Origin: Amaurobius ferox
Taxonomy: Eukaryota > Arthropoda > Arachnida > Araneae > Amaurobiidae
DNA: 64,000 nucleotides
Direction: 5' to 3'
Assembly: GCA_951213105.1 (NCBI GenBank)
Contig: OX578155.1
Location: forward strand, 29,714,857 to 29,778,856
Part shown: positions 1 through 10,192 of the stretch, piece by piece
How the letters are laid out: each line of letters opens with the position of its first letter
Numbering within the stretch: the first letter of the stretch is position 1
Notes under the pieces: model-generated
Told to the model about the DNA's origin: nothing
What the model saw: the letters and a program-made list of their open reading frames with translations, nothing else
The model's database searches: none
Program-made: the position numbers and the translations under genes

Positions 1-866
1 TTTCCAAGATATTGAATTTTCGACAATTAGTTGTCATTTTCATTGATTTAGCGTCATTTTTATCCATTTGGCTAGATTTTCGTTAATTTGGCAACTTTCA
101 AAAAATCGCCAAGTTGGCGACATTCCAACTTGCCAAGCGTTATGGACGGAAAAATAAATTATTCTTATAGCAGATAAATGACTATTGGAGTTCAAATACA
201 AAAGTATTACTCAAAGTATCTTTTCTCATGAATGGAACGAGCTAGATCCACAAGAATCATATCACCAAATTTATCGCATATTAAATATGAAAAGTGAACG
301 TGTTTCTCAACAGTTAATATTTTTTTTTAATTTATGGGATTTTTTGATACATTTATTTGAAAAATGTGCAATATCTCGAGAACGGTTCATGCTAGCGTTC
401 TAAAGTTTATGTCAATCGTTTTCTGAGGAAAAAAATTACACAAGAAGCGTCTACCGGCCACACAACTTGTTACCATAAACCCCTGGGTTGGTCGTGTAGT
501 CTGGGCCTTCAACAAGAAGCGTCTATTTGTGTAACTTTATTAAAGGTTTTGATTTTTTGATGATTTTTTCAAAATTTCACTCAAAAATTTAGGAGGGTTC
601 TGAACATTCGATTGCGTTTAAAAACAATAGGCTTCCAGTATTCACAGATTGTGATTTTTGTACCAAATTTCATTCGAATCGCTCCATTTGTTCGTGAGAT
701 ATCGTCTCCACAGACTCACTGACACACACACACAGACATCACCTCAAAAATATTTGATTCATGATCAGTGATGCTTGAAACGAGTTCTCCCGTCGAAAAC
801 TCGAATTTGAATTTTCGACCCTGTCACAATACTTTCCTTATACATCATATATATAAGGAAAGTAAT
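1..866 (-). mobile_element. HLE-A element (Helentron-like, non-autonomous), cut by window start
   Basis: This is the reverse orientation of the repeat seen complete at 1310-2202. It starts inside the element, runs through the GGCGA-rich 3' part and the CACACACA microsatellite near 722-735, and ends in the palindromic 5' end (TTCCTTATACA...ATATAAGGAAAGTAA) near 866. It has no coding capacity; the short ORFs across it are microsatellite readthrough. A 58-bp SINE-tail insertion at 454-511 interrupts it. The Helentron assignment is inferred from architecture. Confidence 0.75.
440..525 (+). mobile_element. 58-bp SINE/LINE-tail insertion with 14-bp target-site duplication
   Basis: The 14-mer ACAAGAAGCGTCTA occurs at 440-453 and 512-525 and brackets 58 bp that other HLE-A copies lack at this point. 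The insert ends in GTCTGGGCCTTCAAC, close to the 3' tail of the 5S-derived SINE at 30618-31004. This is a severely 5'-truncated retroposition into an HLE-A copy; the other copies serve as empty sites. Confidence 0.7.
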
Positions 867-1309
867 AATAAAAGCACTAAGAAAAATTGAGATGCCACAT
901 ATTTTTTTTCCTAGGGAAACTGTCTGGACAGTGAAGACGAAAAACAAAATTTTTCTTTTTCTCCAGTATCTTTTTTAAGCACAGGTTATTCATGTGGTAA
1001 AGCCTCAGATGAGAACCAAAACTAATCATTCAAGACTAAACATCTAAACAATATTACTTGTAGCCATTGCCACTCCAAGCCAGTACATAATACAAACCAA
1101 AACTTACATCACAATAAAATCAAAAGTAGGTAGATATATGTATGCTTAGATTTAATATAGTTTTCAAGTTGCTAACATGAGGTAAAGTTCGAAGTTTAAA
1201 CGAAATAGAAATCAAAATGGATAAATATGAGGTATAAAGTTCTATAAGGCTATAAAGTAATGTATAAGGTTAGAGAGGTAGATATAAGAATCGTAAGTTA
1301 AGAAATGTA
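867..1309. other. AT-rich spacer, no gene seen
   Basis: This stretch between two oppositely oriented HLE-A copies has no recognisable coding sequence, RNA gene or repeat boundary. Confidence 0.5.
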
Positions 1310-2202
1310 TTACTTTCCTTATATACATAATGTATAAGGAAAGTATTGTGACGGGGTCGAAAATTCGAATTCGAGTTTTCGACGGGAGAGCACGTTTCAA
1401 GCATCCCTGATCACGAATCAAACATTTTTGAAGTGATGTCTCTCTGTGTGTGTGTCAGTGAGTCTGTGGAGACAATAACTGAATGGACCGATTCGAACCA
1501 AATTTGGTACACAAATCACAATCCGTAAACACTGTAAGCCTATTGTTTTTATACGCAATCGAATGTTCAGAACCCCCCTAAATTTTCGAATAAAATTTTG
1601 AAAAAATCGTCAAAAAATCAAAACCACTAATAAAGTTACGCAAATAAACATTTCTTATGTAATTTTTCATTAGAAAACGATTGACATAAATTTTAGAACG
1701 CTAACATGAACCGTCGTTCTCTAGATATTGCACATTTTTCAAAAAATTATTAAAAAGTCATATAAAATTTAAAAAAAATATTTCCTATTGAGAAACATGT
1801 TCACTTTTCATATGTAATACCATGCGATAAATTGGGTGACATCATTCTCGTGTATCTAGCTCGTTCCATTCATGCAAAAAGAGACTTTGAGTAATATTTT
1901 TGTATTTGAACGCCAATAATCATTTATCTGCTGTAAGAACACCTTATTTCATCGTCCATAACGCTTGGCGAGATTTTGGCGGAATGTCGTCAACTTGTTG
2001 AAATGTTTCCAAATTAACGAAAATCTCGCCAAATGAATAAAAATGGCGCTAAATCGATGAAAATGACGACTATTTGTCGAAAATTCAATATCTTGTAAAA
2101 AATATTAGTATCTACTATTAAGAAAATCCTATATTTTTTACTGTAAAAGTAGGAAATTCGTTACATTATATAAGGAAAGTCATGTGTTGCCCACATCAGA
2201 TT
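1310..2202 (+). mobile_element. HLE-A element, essentially full length
   Basis: This is the reference copy of the family. The 5' end TTACTTTCCTTATATACATA folds on itself with TATAAGGAAAGTA. Then come GTGACGGGGTCGAAAATTCG, a TG microsatellite (about 1443-1455), a conserved body, a GGCGA-rich 20-bp periodic segment (about 1960-2090), the 3' subterminal repeat TATATAAGGAAAGT, and a terminal stem-loop (ATGTG-TTGCC-CACAT) ending near CAGATT before a T run. The subterminal repeats and terminal stem-loop match Helentron-associated elements such as DINE-1. No ORF is present, so any transposase must act in trans. Confidence 0.8.
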
Positions 2203-2484
2203 TTTTCTATTTGTGATTATATAATTATATGTCCAATTTTATTAATATCCCGTTCAGGTACTGCAAATTATGTGAAACAATTTAATTTTTAAGGAGATTA
2301 TTAGATTTGTATATAAGAAATAGGAAACAAATTTCCATGTCTAACTGAATTTTCTAGATTTATATATTTACGTGATATAAAAGTATGATAAACATTATAT
2401 ATGAAGAGTCAATACACCCGCCGTGACATCCCAAGGTTTTTGAAGCCCCAAGCAAGTTTCTGAAGAATCATCCTCTTCTCCTCA

Positions 2485-2645
2485 TCATCTCCGCCGTGGA
2501 GTATGAGCACGTTAAAGCTGTAGGTCCGAAAGTCCTGAGAAGTGGTGGGTTTGGGGAAAGATGGTACAGTTCTTATGGATGCCACCCCCATTGTATTTTG
2601 ATCTAAATTGGGTGGTACCATTCCGGCCTTTTAAACAGTTACCAA
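2485..2645 (+). mobile_element. 5S-SINE body fragment
   Basis: Diverged similarity to the body of the SINE at 30618-31004 runs from the segment matching its CACGTTAAAC region through GGTCCGAAAGTCCT to the landmark CTAAATTGGGTGG near 2600-2613. Both the 5S head and the terminal tail are missing. The 70-codon reverse-strand ORF here only reads the SINE antisense. Confidence 0.55.
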
Positions 2646-3344
2646 ACTTTTTAATTAGATCATACGGTCTAGTATTTCTTTATATTAAAAAAAAAGTAGC
2701 TAAATCCGACGCTGTTTGACAAATTAAGCACGTATAGAGTTTCTTTTTTTTTGTACCGCAAAAACTATAGCATACAAAAATATGAAATTTGGAACATATA
2801 TAGTATAAAGAAATTTTAGAGGAACACACTGAAATAAACCGTTTTTCGATTTAGGTTTTAATTTAAAAGATATTTAATGTCAAAAAAAAGAAAAATATTT
2901 GAGCTGCCAGTCCTGGACAAACTAACAATAGCAAGATCGAGAATTTTTGCAGGCATAAACCTACAAGTCTAGTTTTTGTACGACAGAGCCTTTTTTTTTT
3001 AATTTCGCTTTAGTTTGTGAGTTACTCTATTTTTCATGTACTTCTAAAGTGAAAAAATGTTCTTTTATATTGACAAAGATTTAATTGGTCGAGCCTATTT
3101 ACAACTTCTCTCTGATTGGTTGCTGGCAGAAACACCACGACTAAATACGTCAAACATGGTAGACTATAAATTTATTTACTACGCTGAGCTATGTGGACCT
3201 TCATCTGCAGATGAAGGCTCGCATACTATGAATAACAGGACCGCAGAACGATAACACGAACGATAACAGGTCATTGTGGTCTAAAGGACTAGTTGCTCAT
3301 ACAGTGATGGTCTTCATATTACCATTGGACTTTTCTTTTTTAAC
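2646..3344. other. AT-rich spacer, no supported gene
   Basis: The segment is AT-rich with T runs. A 65-codon ORF (3057-3254) has no recognisable domain, splice context or codon pattern, and I do not call it a gene. Confidence 0.4.
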
Positions 3345-3520
3345 GGTCTTGTGATAATTGTTATTGTCACTCCGGGGGTTGGCTTCAGCCAGGGCTGGCG
3401 CCCAGGAGTGCAATGCCGCGGCATTTATGACAAGCTTGTTGACAACTGGGGTGTAAGGTCACAACCCCTTACCGCCATTAAGTAAGCTTCTCGTTAAGCC
3501 TTCCTTCTTTTTTCAATTCT
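3345..3520. repeat. GC-richer fragment, probably transposon-derived, unidentified
   Basis: A sharp rise in GC (GGCGCCCAGG, GCCGCGGC) occurs in an otherwise AT-rich setting. It has no reading frame and I cannot assign it to a family. The abrupt composition change suggests a SINE or LINE untranslated fragment. Confidence 0.3.
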
Positions 3521-3548
3521 AAAATTATTTTTATACTTTTTATATTTA

Positions 3549-3730
3549 CATATATATATATATATAAAGATATATATATATATCTATATAAATAAAAATT
3601 GAAATATTTTAATCGAAAACTATGCATAAACTATAGTCCAAAAAAGCCATCTCTAGCATATCGGTTACAAATAAGTAACTATAGACCAAGACTAAGGATA
3701 AAAATAAAAGGAATATATATATATATAAAG

Positions 3731-3761
<31 letters not shown>

Positions 3762-3765
3762 GTAG
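3549..3765. repeat. Two TA microsatellite tracts
   Basis: Alternating TA tracts occur at about 3549-3592 and 3714-3760. The overlapping ORFs on both strands, with repeated Tyr-Ile, are artefacts of these tracts. Confidence 0.85.
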
Positions 3766-3959
3766 ATACAAAAAGATGGGGGGAGGAGACACCAAAAAAC
3801 CGAACCAAAAACAGAAGAAACCAAAAAACTCTTGCAGAAATCAAAAACTTTTATCATTCATCTGCAGCTACACATCTACATGATGTCACACAAAAAGAAA
3901 AAAAAACTAGTGAAACTAAATCTGTCGGAATGGCTGAGTCTGATGAAATTCGCGCCTGA

Positions 3960-5505
3960 CGTGCTACCACGTGTTATTTTGGCGGGAGTTCGTTGCGAAG
4001 ACTAGGCGCTGGTGTAGGAGGTAGTGATGGAAGACCATACAGAAAGAACTTCTCTGATGCTGGCCCTGAATTGAATTAAGTTTAAAGTTTAATTCTGTGG
4101 AGGAGGGGAATAGATCAGCTATTAGTTTAATGATGCAGAAGGTCTTCTGTATCCGATCCTCATCCGCGGTTATTATTTGCAGCAGTTTATTTAGAAGATT
4201 TTGAAAGTTGCTGAGATCGAAATGCCTCACGATCTCCTCGAAAAATTTCAAGAAGTCGAGGAAAGCATTCGAAGTCTGGGGATGTCTTTACCTGTGTCAG
4301 GTTGTGCCTGGACAGAGTACTCTCCGGTTTATCCTAAAACCGTCTCGGCACTCGCCTGCACTTCCTGAACAGGGAGGATGCTTTTAGAGGGAACGGTGGA
4401 AGTTTTCCTCACCAAGATTAGTGGGCTCGATTTAGAGATTTGAGGCGTATTTTTAGGGTCCTGGAACTTTTTACGGTTCCAGGGGTTTTGAGGGCAATGC
4501 CTGAAATTTGCGGGGTGGTCCCCGCCGCAGTTGCAAGATTTTGCAGGTGTTTCACGTGGTTTAACACACTCAAGACTTTGATGACCTTCACCACACATCA
4601 AACAACGAGGGGGGAGGGTGCACTGATCGCTATGATGATTATAAAGTGGGCAGTTGTAGCACATTTTATGGCCTTTCGCCTTGAAGATCTGAACTTTAAC
4701 TTGCATGCTGAGGATGTTTTTAAGTCGTGAATCCTCGCCCAGTTCTCTGTAGGCTCGAGGCCTACCAGAAAAATGGGGAGGCGGGGTCCTATCCTTTCTA
4801 TTTCTCAGCTGGGAAATTATTATTATTTTGTATTCTTCATTCACAAGGGCGGTTTTTAGCTTCTCACTATCGGTGTTAGAGGGTAAACCTTTTATAAAGA
4901 TCATTTTAGGTCGCTCATTTTTTAGATTTATTGAATTGAAGGGTATCTGCTTAAGGTTCAGGTAAGCCTTAACACTCCTGTAGACCTCAACGGACCCAGG
5001 AGTGATCCTGATCACCCTTCCCATAAGAAGGCCCTGGACTTTAGATCCTAACATACTATTTAATTCCTCTATGAGGGTTCCCCAATCACTTGATGAGTCC
5101 ACATAGAAGGAGGAGACTCTATCCTTAGGAGGGGGGCGCATTTGCCATAGTGGCTTCCTCTACCGTTAAATCTTCAAAGTTATTTTGAACTTGCAGGTCT
5201 AATTCAGCCTGATCCGATAGTTTGGGATTTTTACAGTTACTTAGGGTAATAACCCCCCCCCCCCCCCCGAGTTTATTGAACATATCATTTTTATAGTTTG
5301 CATACAACTCATCATCCGATTTTTGCTTCCACTGCCTAACCATATCATAAATGAAGTTGTAAGATTTCCTGTTAACTAACACGTGGAGGTCAGGGGTTTC
5401 CAGCAAAAGAAAAGAATCTGAAATGGTACCTGTTATTATTTTCTGTAGCACCTTGGCTTGCTCGTAATCGATGTCCTCATCTTCTACTTCCTCTTCCATC
5501 CTGGC
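3960..5505 (-). pseudogene. Jockey-type non-LTR retrotransposon ORF1 (gag-like), frameshifted
   Basis: On the reverse strand, three frames join into one gag-like protein. The N-terminal acidic part (5505 to about 5130) runs into the zinc-knuckle part (5141-4329) through a shift in a C7 run near 5130, and a C-terminal helical part (about 4260-3970) lies in a further frame. ORF1 of Jockey-clade LINEs is an RNA-binding chaperone of the retrotransposition particle. No endonuclease or reverse transcriptase ORF follows: the element is cut at its 3' side, the reverse of normal 5' truncation. A run of about 17 C at 5252-5268 lies in frame. The copy is dead. Confidence 0.75.
4329..5141 (-). CDS. LINE ORF1 zinc-knuckle segment (open part of the pseudogene)
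   Basis: This is an open stretch of 270 codons. Its centre (about residues 60-140) resembles the region preceding zinc knuckles in Jockey/R1 gag proteins. Three cysteine motifs follow near residues 160-220: CYNCPLYNHHSDQC (C-x2-C-x4-H-x4-C), CLMCGEGHQSLEC (C-x2-C-x3-H-x4-C) and CNCGGDHPANFRHC. This array is the nucleic-acid-binding signature of insect LINE ORF1. The methionine at 5141 is probably internal, because the upstream frame continues the same protein across a frameshift. The tail is proline- and serine-rich. Confidence 0.7.
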   Translation of the reverse strand: MRPPPKDRVSSFYVDSSSDWGTLIEELNSMLGSKVQGLLMGRVIRITPGSVEVYRSVKAYLNLKQIPFNSINLKNERPKMIFIKGLPSNTDSEKLKTALVNEEYKIIIISQLRNRKDRTPPPHFSGRPRAYRELGEDSRLKNILSMQVKVQIFKAKGHKMCYNCPLYNHHSDQCTLPPRCLMCGEGHQSLECVKPRETPAKSCNCGGDHPANFRHCPQNPWNRKKFQDPKNTPQISKSSPLILVRKTSTVPSKSILPVQEVQASAETVLG

Positions 5506-6060
5506 GATGGCGAAGTCATAGCACATCAGATGAGTCACAATCTTCCAATTTACGGAATCTCTGCTTTTGGGAGTCCAAGTATCTTTAAGTATTCAGCTTC
5601 ATAAATGTCAGCAGTCTCGTAGTGGTATTCTTTATCCGGCATCGAAGAGGTCCCGGCAATAACGTGGTCCATATCAGTAGGTCCAATAGTAAGGTATATC
5701 CAATTGAAGGTATGCCCCAGGGACATATGGCATTTTCACAATTCCCTTGGTTGTCTTTTTGCATTTGTCCTTTCGTCTTAAAAACAGCTTTCGCTTTTCG
5801 TACACTCTTGCCTTTAGCCGCTACAGTCCTCACATCCTCAAACATATTGCGCGCACGAAGCAGCACAAGCATGCACTGACAAATATAAGAACGTGAAGAA
5901 AATCAGGAGTGAACACGAACGCGTTCGTACACCAGCAAGGACACTCGTCCAAAAATCAAAGTGAAGGAGTGATTTCGAGTGCGTTCCTGTTGGAAGGCAC
6001 ATCAAAGTAACTAGAAATTGCGAAATTAAGATGATGATTTTTACAACAGCGGGAGTAATG
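5506..6060. other. Probable 5' part of the LINE copy plus unassigned DNA
   Basis: Upstream of the LINE ORF1 on the reverse strand, a 95-codon ORF (5872-5585) and other short frames have coding-like composition but no motif I recognise. They may be the ORF1 N-terminus or 5' UTR, with stops. Around 5900-6000 there are two GAGTGA...GCGTTC stretches in direct orientation. Confidence 0.3.
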
Positions 6061-6185
6061 GGGGTTGCACATGTGAACGGGTCTAGAATGGATCCCGGAA
6101 AATACCCTCTTTTTCACCCCAATGTTTCATGGCCGGAAAATACGGCCTTGCATGTGAACGGGGCTAGAGAGAGGCGTTCACAACT
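6061..6185. repeat. Imperfect direct repeat, about 84 bp apart
   Basis: CATGTGAACGGGTCTAGA (near 6069) and CATGTGAACGGGGCTAGA (near 6153) flank two copies of GGAAAATAC. This GC-richer pair may be the edge of a degraded transposon, but no family is identified. Confidence 0.4.
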
Positions 6186-6350
6186 TCTCTTTTAATTTCC
6201 GTTACATCCTACACAGTTGCGAAACATTTACGTTTCATCTATTACAAGCAGTCGCTACGCCTGAATTCAGATCTAGTTCCAGTTCTTTTTTAAATTTAGG
6301 AACACTTTTCCCAAGAACAGAACTTCTAATTGCACAGTCTTCCTCTTATC

Positions 6351-6769
6351 TCAAATGTCTTTTTGAAGATCCACGAAAAGCACAAAACTTTCTTTTACAA
6401 TGCCATTTGAGCAATACCGCACTGATAAACAGAGTTGTAACTCGGGAGATTCATCAGCGACTTTATTAAATATCATACTGTAATATTTTTTTTTCGTACC
6501 AGTGTCAGAATCGCTTTCAAAATCTCGACACAAATGCAAATTATCAACTCATTGCAAGTCATTTCAATGTTACGTGTGTAGAGGATTTTTCTGATTGATT
6601 TTATTTTTTGGAGGATTGTCTCCACTGTCAATTCAAAAGCGAAGGGCTTTGAGGATTCCTTGGTTCCTGGTAGTTTCGCAATTGGTGTTTCACCCTGATG
6701 GCCTCTCTGTGAAATATTTTGGAGGCCAAACAACAGAATCGTTTTTATTATTGGACGCAGCCTCGCCAT
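6351..6769 (-). pseudogene. hAT-type (DUF4371 / ZMYM-like) transposase fragment
   Basis: Two reverse-strand frames overlap at a T run (6485-6496), where a frameshift lies. Frame one contains RLRPIIKTILLFGLQNISQRGHQGE, which matches the conserved stretch before the catalytic core in DUF4371 transposases (typical form: RQNIALRGHRD). Frame two has KYYSMIFNKVADES, equivalent to the core KYYSIxxDETTD, followed by QLCLSVRY and VLFVDL. The acidic residue expected after the hydrophobic pair is Asn here, so the active site looks lost. Only about 130 codons of a protein of several hundred remain, with no BED finger and no C-terminal dimerisation domain. Confidence 0.7.
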
Positions 6770-6819
6770 GATCTCTTCAACTTATTTCTGTCAGAAAAAG
6801 CTCTTCTGGTTCCTGTTAT

Positions 6820-7262
6820 CTACATTTGGTAGTACGAACGTTTTATAAATATATGAATTCGTCCTATTGTGTTATTCCCCCCCCCCCGGGGCTGCCCCAC
6901 CTTTGATTGTGGTGTACGAATCTTAGCTCTGTAGCTCTGGTCCTCCGTATCTGGGGGCATATAAATCGGGTTACCTGGATGCTGATAAACTGTACGACGA
7001 ACCGGTGAGGCACTCAAGTCCCGACTCTTCCGGGTGTCCGTGACCACTGGACTGCGCCTATTCATGGCCTAAGCCAAGGTCCTGACGGTGGCTGAGGTCG
7101 GGCTTGGCGAGTGTTGTTCGGGACCCTACCCGGTGAATTATCCCGTCGAGAACGTGGCCTTCGACTGCGGCTTTGCCGGAAGTGGATTTGGTTAGCAGCG
7201 CCTTCTCCCCCTCGTAGACGGCATAAACCCCTTGGTTGCCGCGGGACCTTTTCCGTCACATT
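6820..7262. repeat. GC-rich transposon-like island, unidentified
   Basis: An abruptly GC-rich block contains a C9 run at 6879-6887. Two reverse-strand ORFs (7065-6820 and 7259-7062) are rich in Arg, Pro and Gly and show no domain. The composition resembles LINE 5' UTR or gag leader sequence, but I cannot name the family. Confidence 0.35.
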
Positions 7263-8200
7263 GTGTTATTCAGTGCTATTATTTTTTTTTCTAAAAAAAA
7301 AATATTCTTCATGCGGATTTTAAATACTTTTTAAATGGCGCTGTTCCTAAATACTTTTCAGGCTGTGCTTTGCATTTCCCAACATAACTTGTGTCCACAA
7401 ACATGCAGAAATATTGCTGTTTTGACGGCAAAAACGCAAGTCAATGTTATTTTTCGAAACGCACTGCTTGAACTTTCCTTTGTTCTTCACGACCACGTTT
7501 TGGTTAATAAATGAAGGTAAGCTGAATCCGCATTCCAATGATATTTTAGCAGTTCCTATTTTATCAGCTCACTTGCCAAACTGATGCTCCGTATGCATAT
7601 ACTGGCACAACGTGAAAAATTGAAACCATTGTCGTTTGAATTACTTATTTGAGAAAAAGCGCCATGTGCGCACAAACAGTGCATACAAAAGAAAAACAAA
7701 ATTAATCAATACTGAATAGTGATTTACATACCTATCAGAGTTTCAAACGAAGTGATGTCGAAACAGCATTAATCGATAAAAGCACTTTAAATACGGAGAA
7801 TATATTCAAAATAATACCTGCTGAATATATAGGTTTAAGAATACACCATTAATTGCATTGCGATTCTTTAAAATGTACGAAAACCTCAAAAGAATTTGAT
7901 TATTGAGCTGAGCATCACAAAGCTCTTAATGTCCATAATCCGCCCAAATGTCATCGTTGTCACCGTTTTCCTCAAGAACGCCTGGCTTTAAAAAGCTTAA
8001 AATAATTGCACAGTGGTCACAAGTAAAATTTTGCACATGGGTCACAAATAACGCCGACTAGGTTTTTAGCTATAGAAATCGAAAATAGTATTAAAAAACT
8101 AGAAAATAGTGTAAAAAGTGTGAAAAACGAAATAATTTTCCTCAAAAACGACTTGAACGATTGTGATCAAATTTTCTTTGTTCATATAAATACTACATTA
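7263..8200. other. AT-rich spacer, no gene seen
   Basis: No recognisable feature is present. A 63-codon reverse ORF at 7347-7538 has no identifiable domain. Confidence 0.4.
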
Positions 8201-9109
8201 CTCAATAAGTCTCCGGTCTAACTAGGAAAAACAATTTTTTTTTTAAAAATTCGACTTTATTCATCAACATACTCTGCTTCAAGAATGATACATTCATTCC
8301 AATGCTCCTCTAACTTTTCGATGCCTTTTTTCTAGAACGATTTGTCTTTGCTCTCAAAATAGGCCTCAGTTTCGGTAACCACTTCCACATTTGTGCAAAA
8401 TTTCTTTCCCTGGAGCATCTTTTTGATGTCTGCAAAAAGTCAGTAGTCGCTGGGGGTCAGATCTGGAGAGTACGGTGGATGAGGGAGCAATTCGAAGCGT
8501 AATTCATATAATTTAACCATCGTTTTCATCGACTTGTGACACGGGGCATGTCTTGTTGTTTTTTGTCCGGTGTGAGCAAACGCGGCACCCACTTCGAAAG
8601 CAACTTACGCGTGCTCAAATTTCCGTGTAAAATTGTAAACACACTACCTTTTGATATCTTTAAGGTGTCAGCTATCTCACGCAACTTCACTTTACGGTCT
8701 TTCAAAACTATTTTGTGGACTTTTTTTATGTTTTCCGGAACAACTGCCGATTTTGGAGAGCGTTCAGCATCATCGGTGTTTGTACGACCGCGTTTAAATT
8801 CAGCGTACCAGTCAATAATAGTTGATTTCCCTAGTGCAGAGTCTCCATAACGCTTATCAAGCCACTGTTTGGCTTCAACAGTTTTTTTACCATCAGGCAA
8901 CAATGTTTAATCAACACACGAAATTCTTTTTTGTCCATTGTTTTGAAAATTACAAAACTGGGGTCACTAAAACCACTGCAACCTGTAAATTAATTGTCAG
9001 GATGTCATGAAATTTTGACACGTATCGTTTGAAGGTTGGTACTATCCAGAAATCGTATGGGTCTGTCAACAGTGTTGCCATATCTGTGTCAGACCGGAGA
9101 CTTATTGTG
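8201..9109 (-). mobile_element. mariner element, internally deleted
   Basis: The ends are inverted repeats: CTCAATAAGTCTCCGGTCTA at 8201 against the reverse complement of the right end, CACAATAAGTCTCCGGTCTG, at 9109. A TA precedes the left end; the right TA is not intact. The span is about 0.9 kb, against about 1.3 kb for a full mariner, because the middle of the transposase is missing. It is non-autonomous, and mobile in trans only if the termini still bind transposase. Confidence 0.85.
8257..8938 (-). pseudogene. mariner transposase, frameshifted with central deletion
   Basis: The start (ATG at 8938) gives MDKKEFRVLIKHC, a typical mariner N-terminus. A frameshift in the T run at 8882-8888 moves to the frame carrying TVEAKQWLDKRYGDSALGKS (helix-turn-helix), then ISKGSVFTILHGNLS and KWVPRLLTPDKK. 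That frame stops near 8526. The C-terminus resumes after it with PHPPYSPDLTPSDY, which carries the third catalytic Asp of the DD34D triad, and ends with EAEYVDE and a stop at 8257. The segment with the first two catalytic aspartates is deleted, so no active enzyme can be made. Confidence 0.85.
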
Positions 9110-9455
9110 TGAAGTGTTACAAATGAAACCATACTGGTCGCTTTCACGTGGAATATCTTGCTTCCACCCCCATCCCTTACCTAATGTACTCGTATGTCCA
9201 GTGATTGCTTGTACAATTGAACAATTTCATGATGTCACATGAATCCTCTGTGTAGTCAAAAATAGGATCCCTATTAAAGTGCAGTTTTATTTGTCTGAAA
9301 TCTCCACGGCCAATAATAGGGGTGGGAGGAGGGGTACAAGGATGAATTGTATATGTGTTTGGGCGACAAAAACTATTTATAAAGAAGTTCAATATGTTAT
9401 AAAATAGAGGTAGTAGGGGGCATAAGAATCTCTGTTTTCCTTGGACCCCTCTTTT
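9110..9455. other. Spacer, no gene seen
   Basis: This is unique-looking sequence between the mariner and an HLE-B copy. Short ORFs on both strands have no recognisable features. Confidence 0.4.
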
Positions 9456-10192
9456 TTACTTTCACTGCAATACATGGAAATGTATAGGGAAAGTATTGGA
9501 ATCATGCCGAAAATCACAACTCGAGTTTTCGACGGATCTACACGTTTCGAAGCCTCTAGAATACGAAAAAACTATTTTTAGCGTGACGTCTGTGTGTGTG
9601 TCTGTCTGTCTGTCTGTGCAGATTTTGTATCCACTCTAAAGTAATTGACCGAATTTCATAAAATTTGGTAGGTAAGTCACTTGTGGGCGAATCTGGTGCT
9701 GATTAGTTTTGGGTACGATTCGAGATAAAAGAACCCGCCTTTTTCTACGAAATGGCCCGCAAAAGCTTGTATCCACTCTAGCTGGATAACTAATGGACCG
9801 AATTTCACAAAATTTGGTAGATGAGTCACTCGTGGGACACCCTGGTGCTGATTTGATTTTGGAACGATTCAGAAAAAAATAACCTGCCTTTTTTTTGCAA
9901 AATGGCCCGCAAAAATCGCAAAAATCTAAAATAAAAAACTACGTATGCTCAAATATATCCATTAAATGCTTGTTTAATACGTAATGTTTAACGAAGAAAA
10001 GAATAAGACCAACCCCATTACACTAGGACTAGCCGTTCTCGAGATATTTTATTTTTTTCGTATTCTCCCTACGCCACCTTTGAAAATAAGTCCAATTATC
10101 AAATTGAATTAAACGTGAATTAAATTTAATCAAAATAAAGAGAACGTGAATATAAGTCTGCAGGGAAAGTCATGTGCTGCCCACATCAGATA
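9456..10192 (+). mobile_element. HLE-B element, near full length
   Basis: This is the reference copy of HLE-B. The 5' end TTACTTTCACTGCAATACAT pairs with ATGTATAGGGAAAGTA. Then come TTTTCGACGGATCTACACG, a TGTG/TCTG microsatellite (about 9591-9620), two internal copies of a segment containing ACCGAATTTCA..AAATTTGGTAG and GGCCCGCAAAA, and the 3' subterminal CTGCAGGGAAAGT followed by the stem-loop ATGTG-CTGCC-CACAT and CAGAT. The terminal 25 bp nearly match HLE-A although the body does not. It is non-coding. Confidence 0.75.

Noticed and set aside
2409..2621. 70-codon reverse ORF
   Set aside because: It lies within a diverged SINE body and reads antisense to it.
3599..3883. Opposed ORFs with repeated Tyr-Ile over TA tracts
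   Set aside because: They are translations of (TA)n microsatellites on both strands, with no domain.
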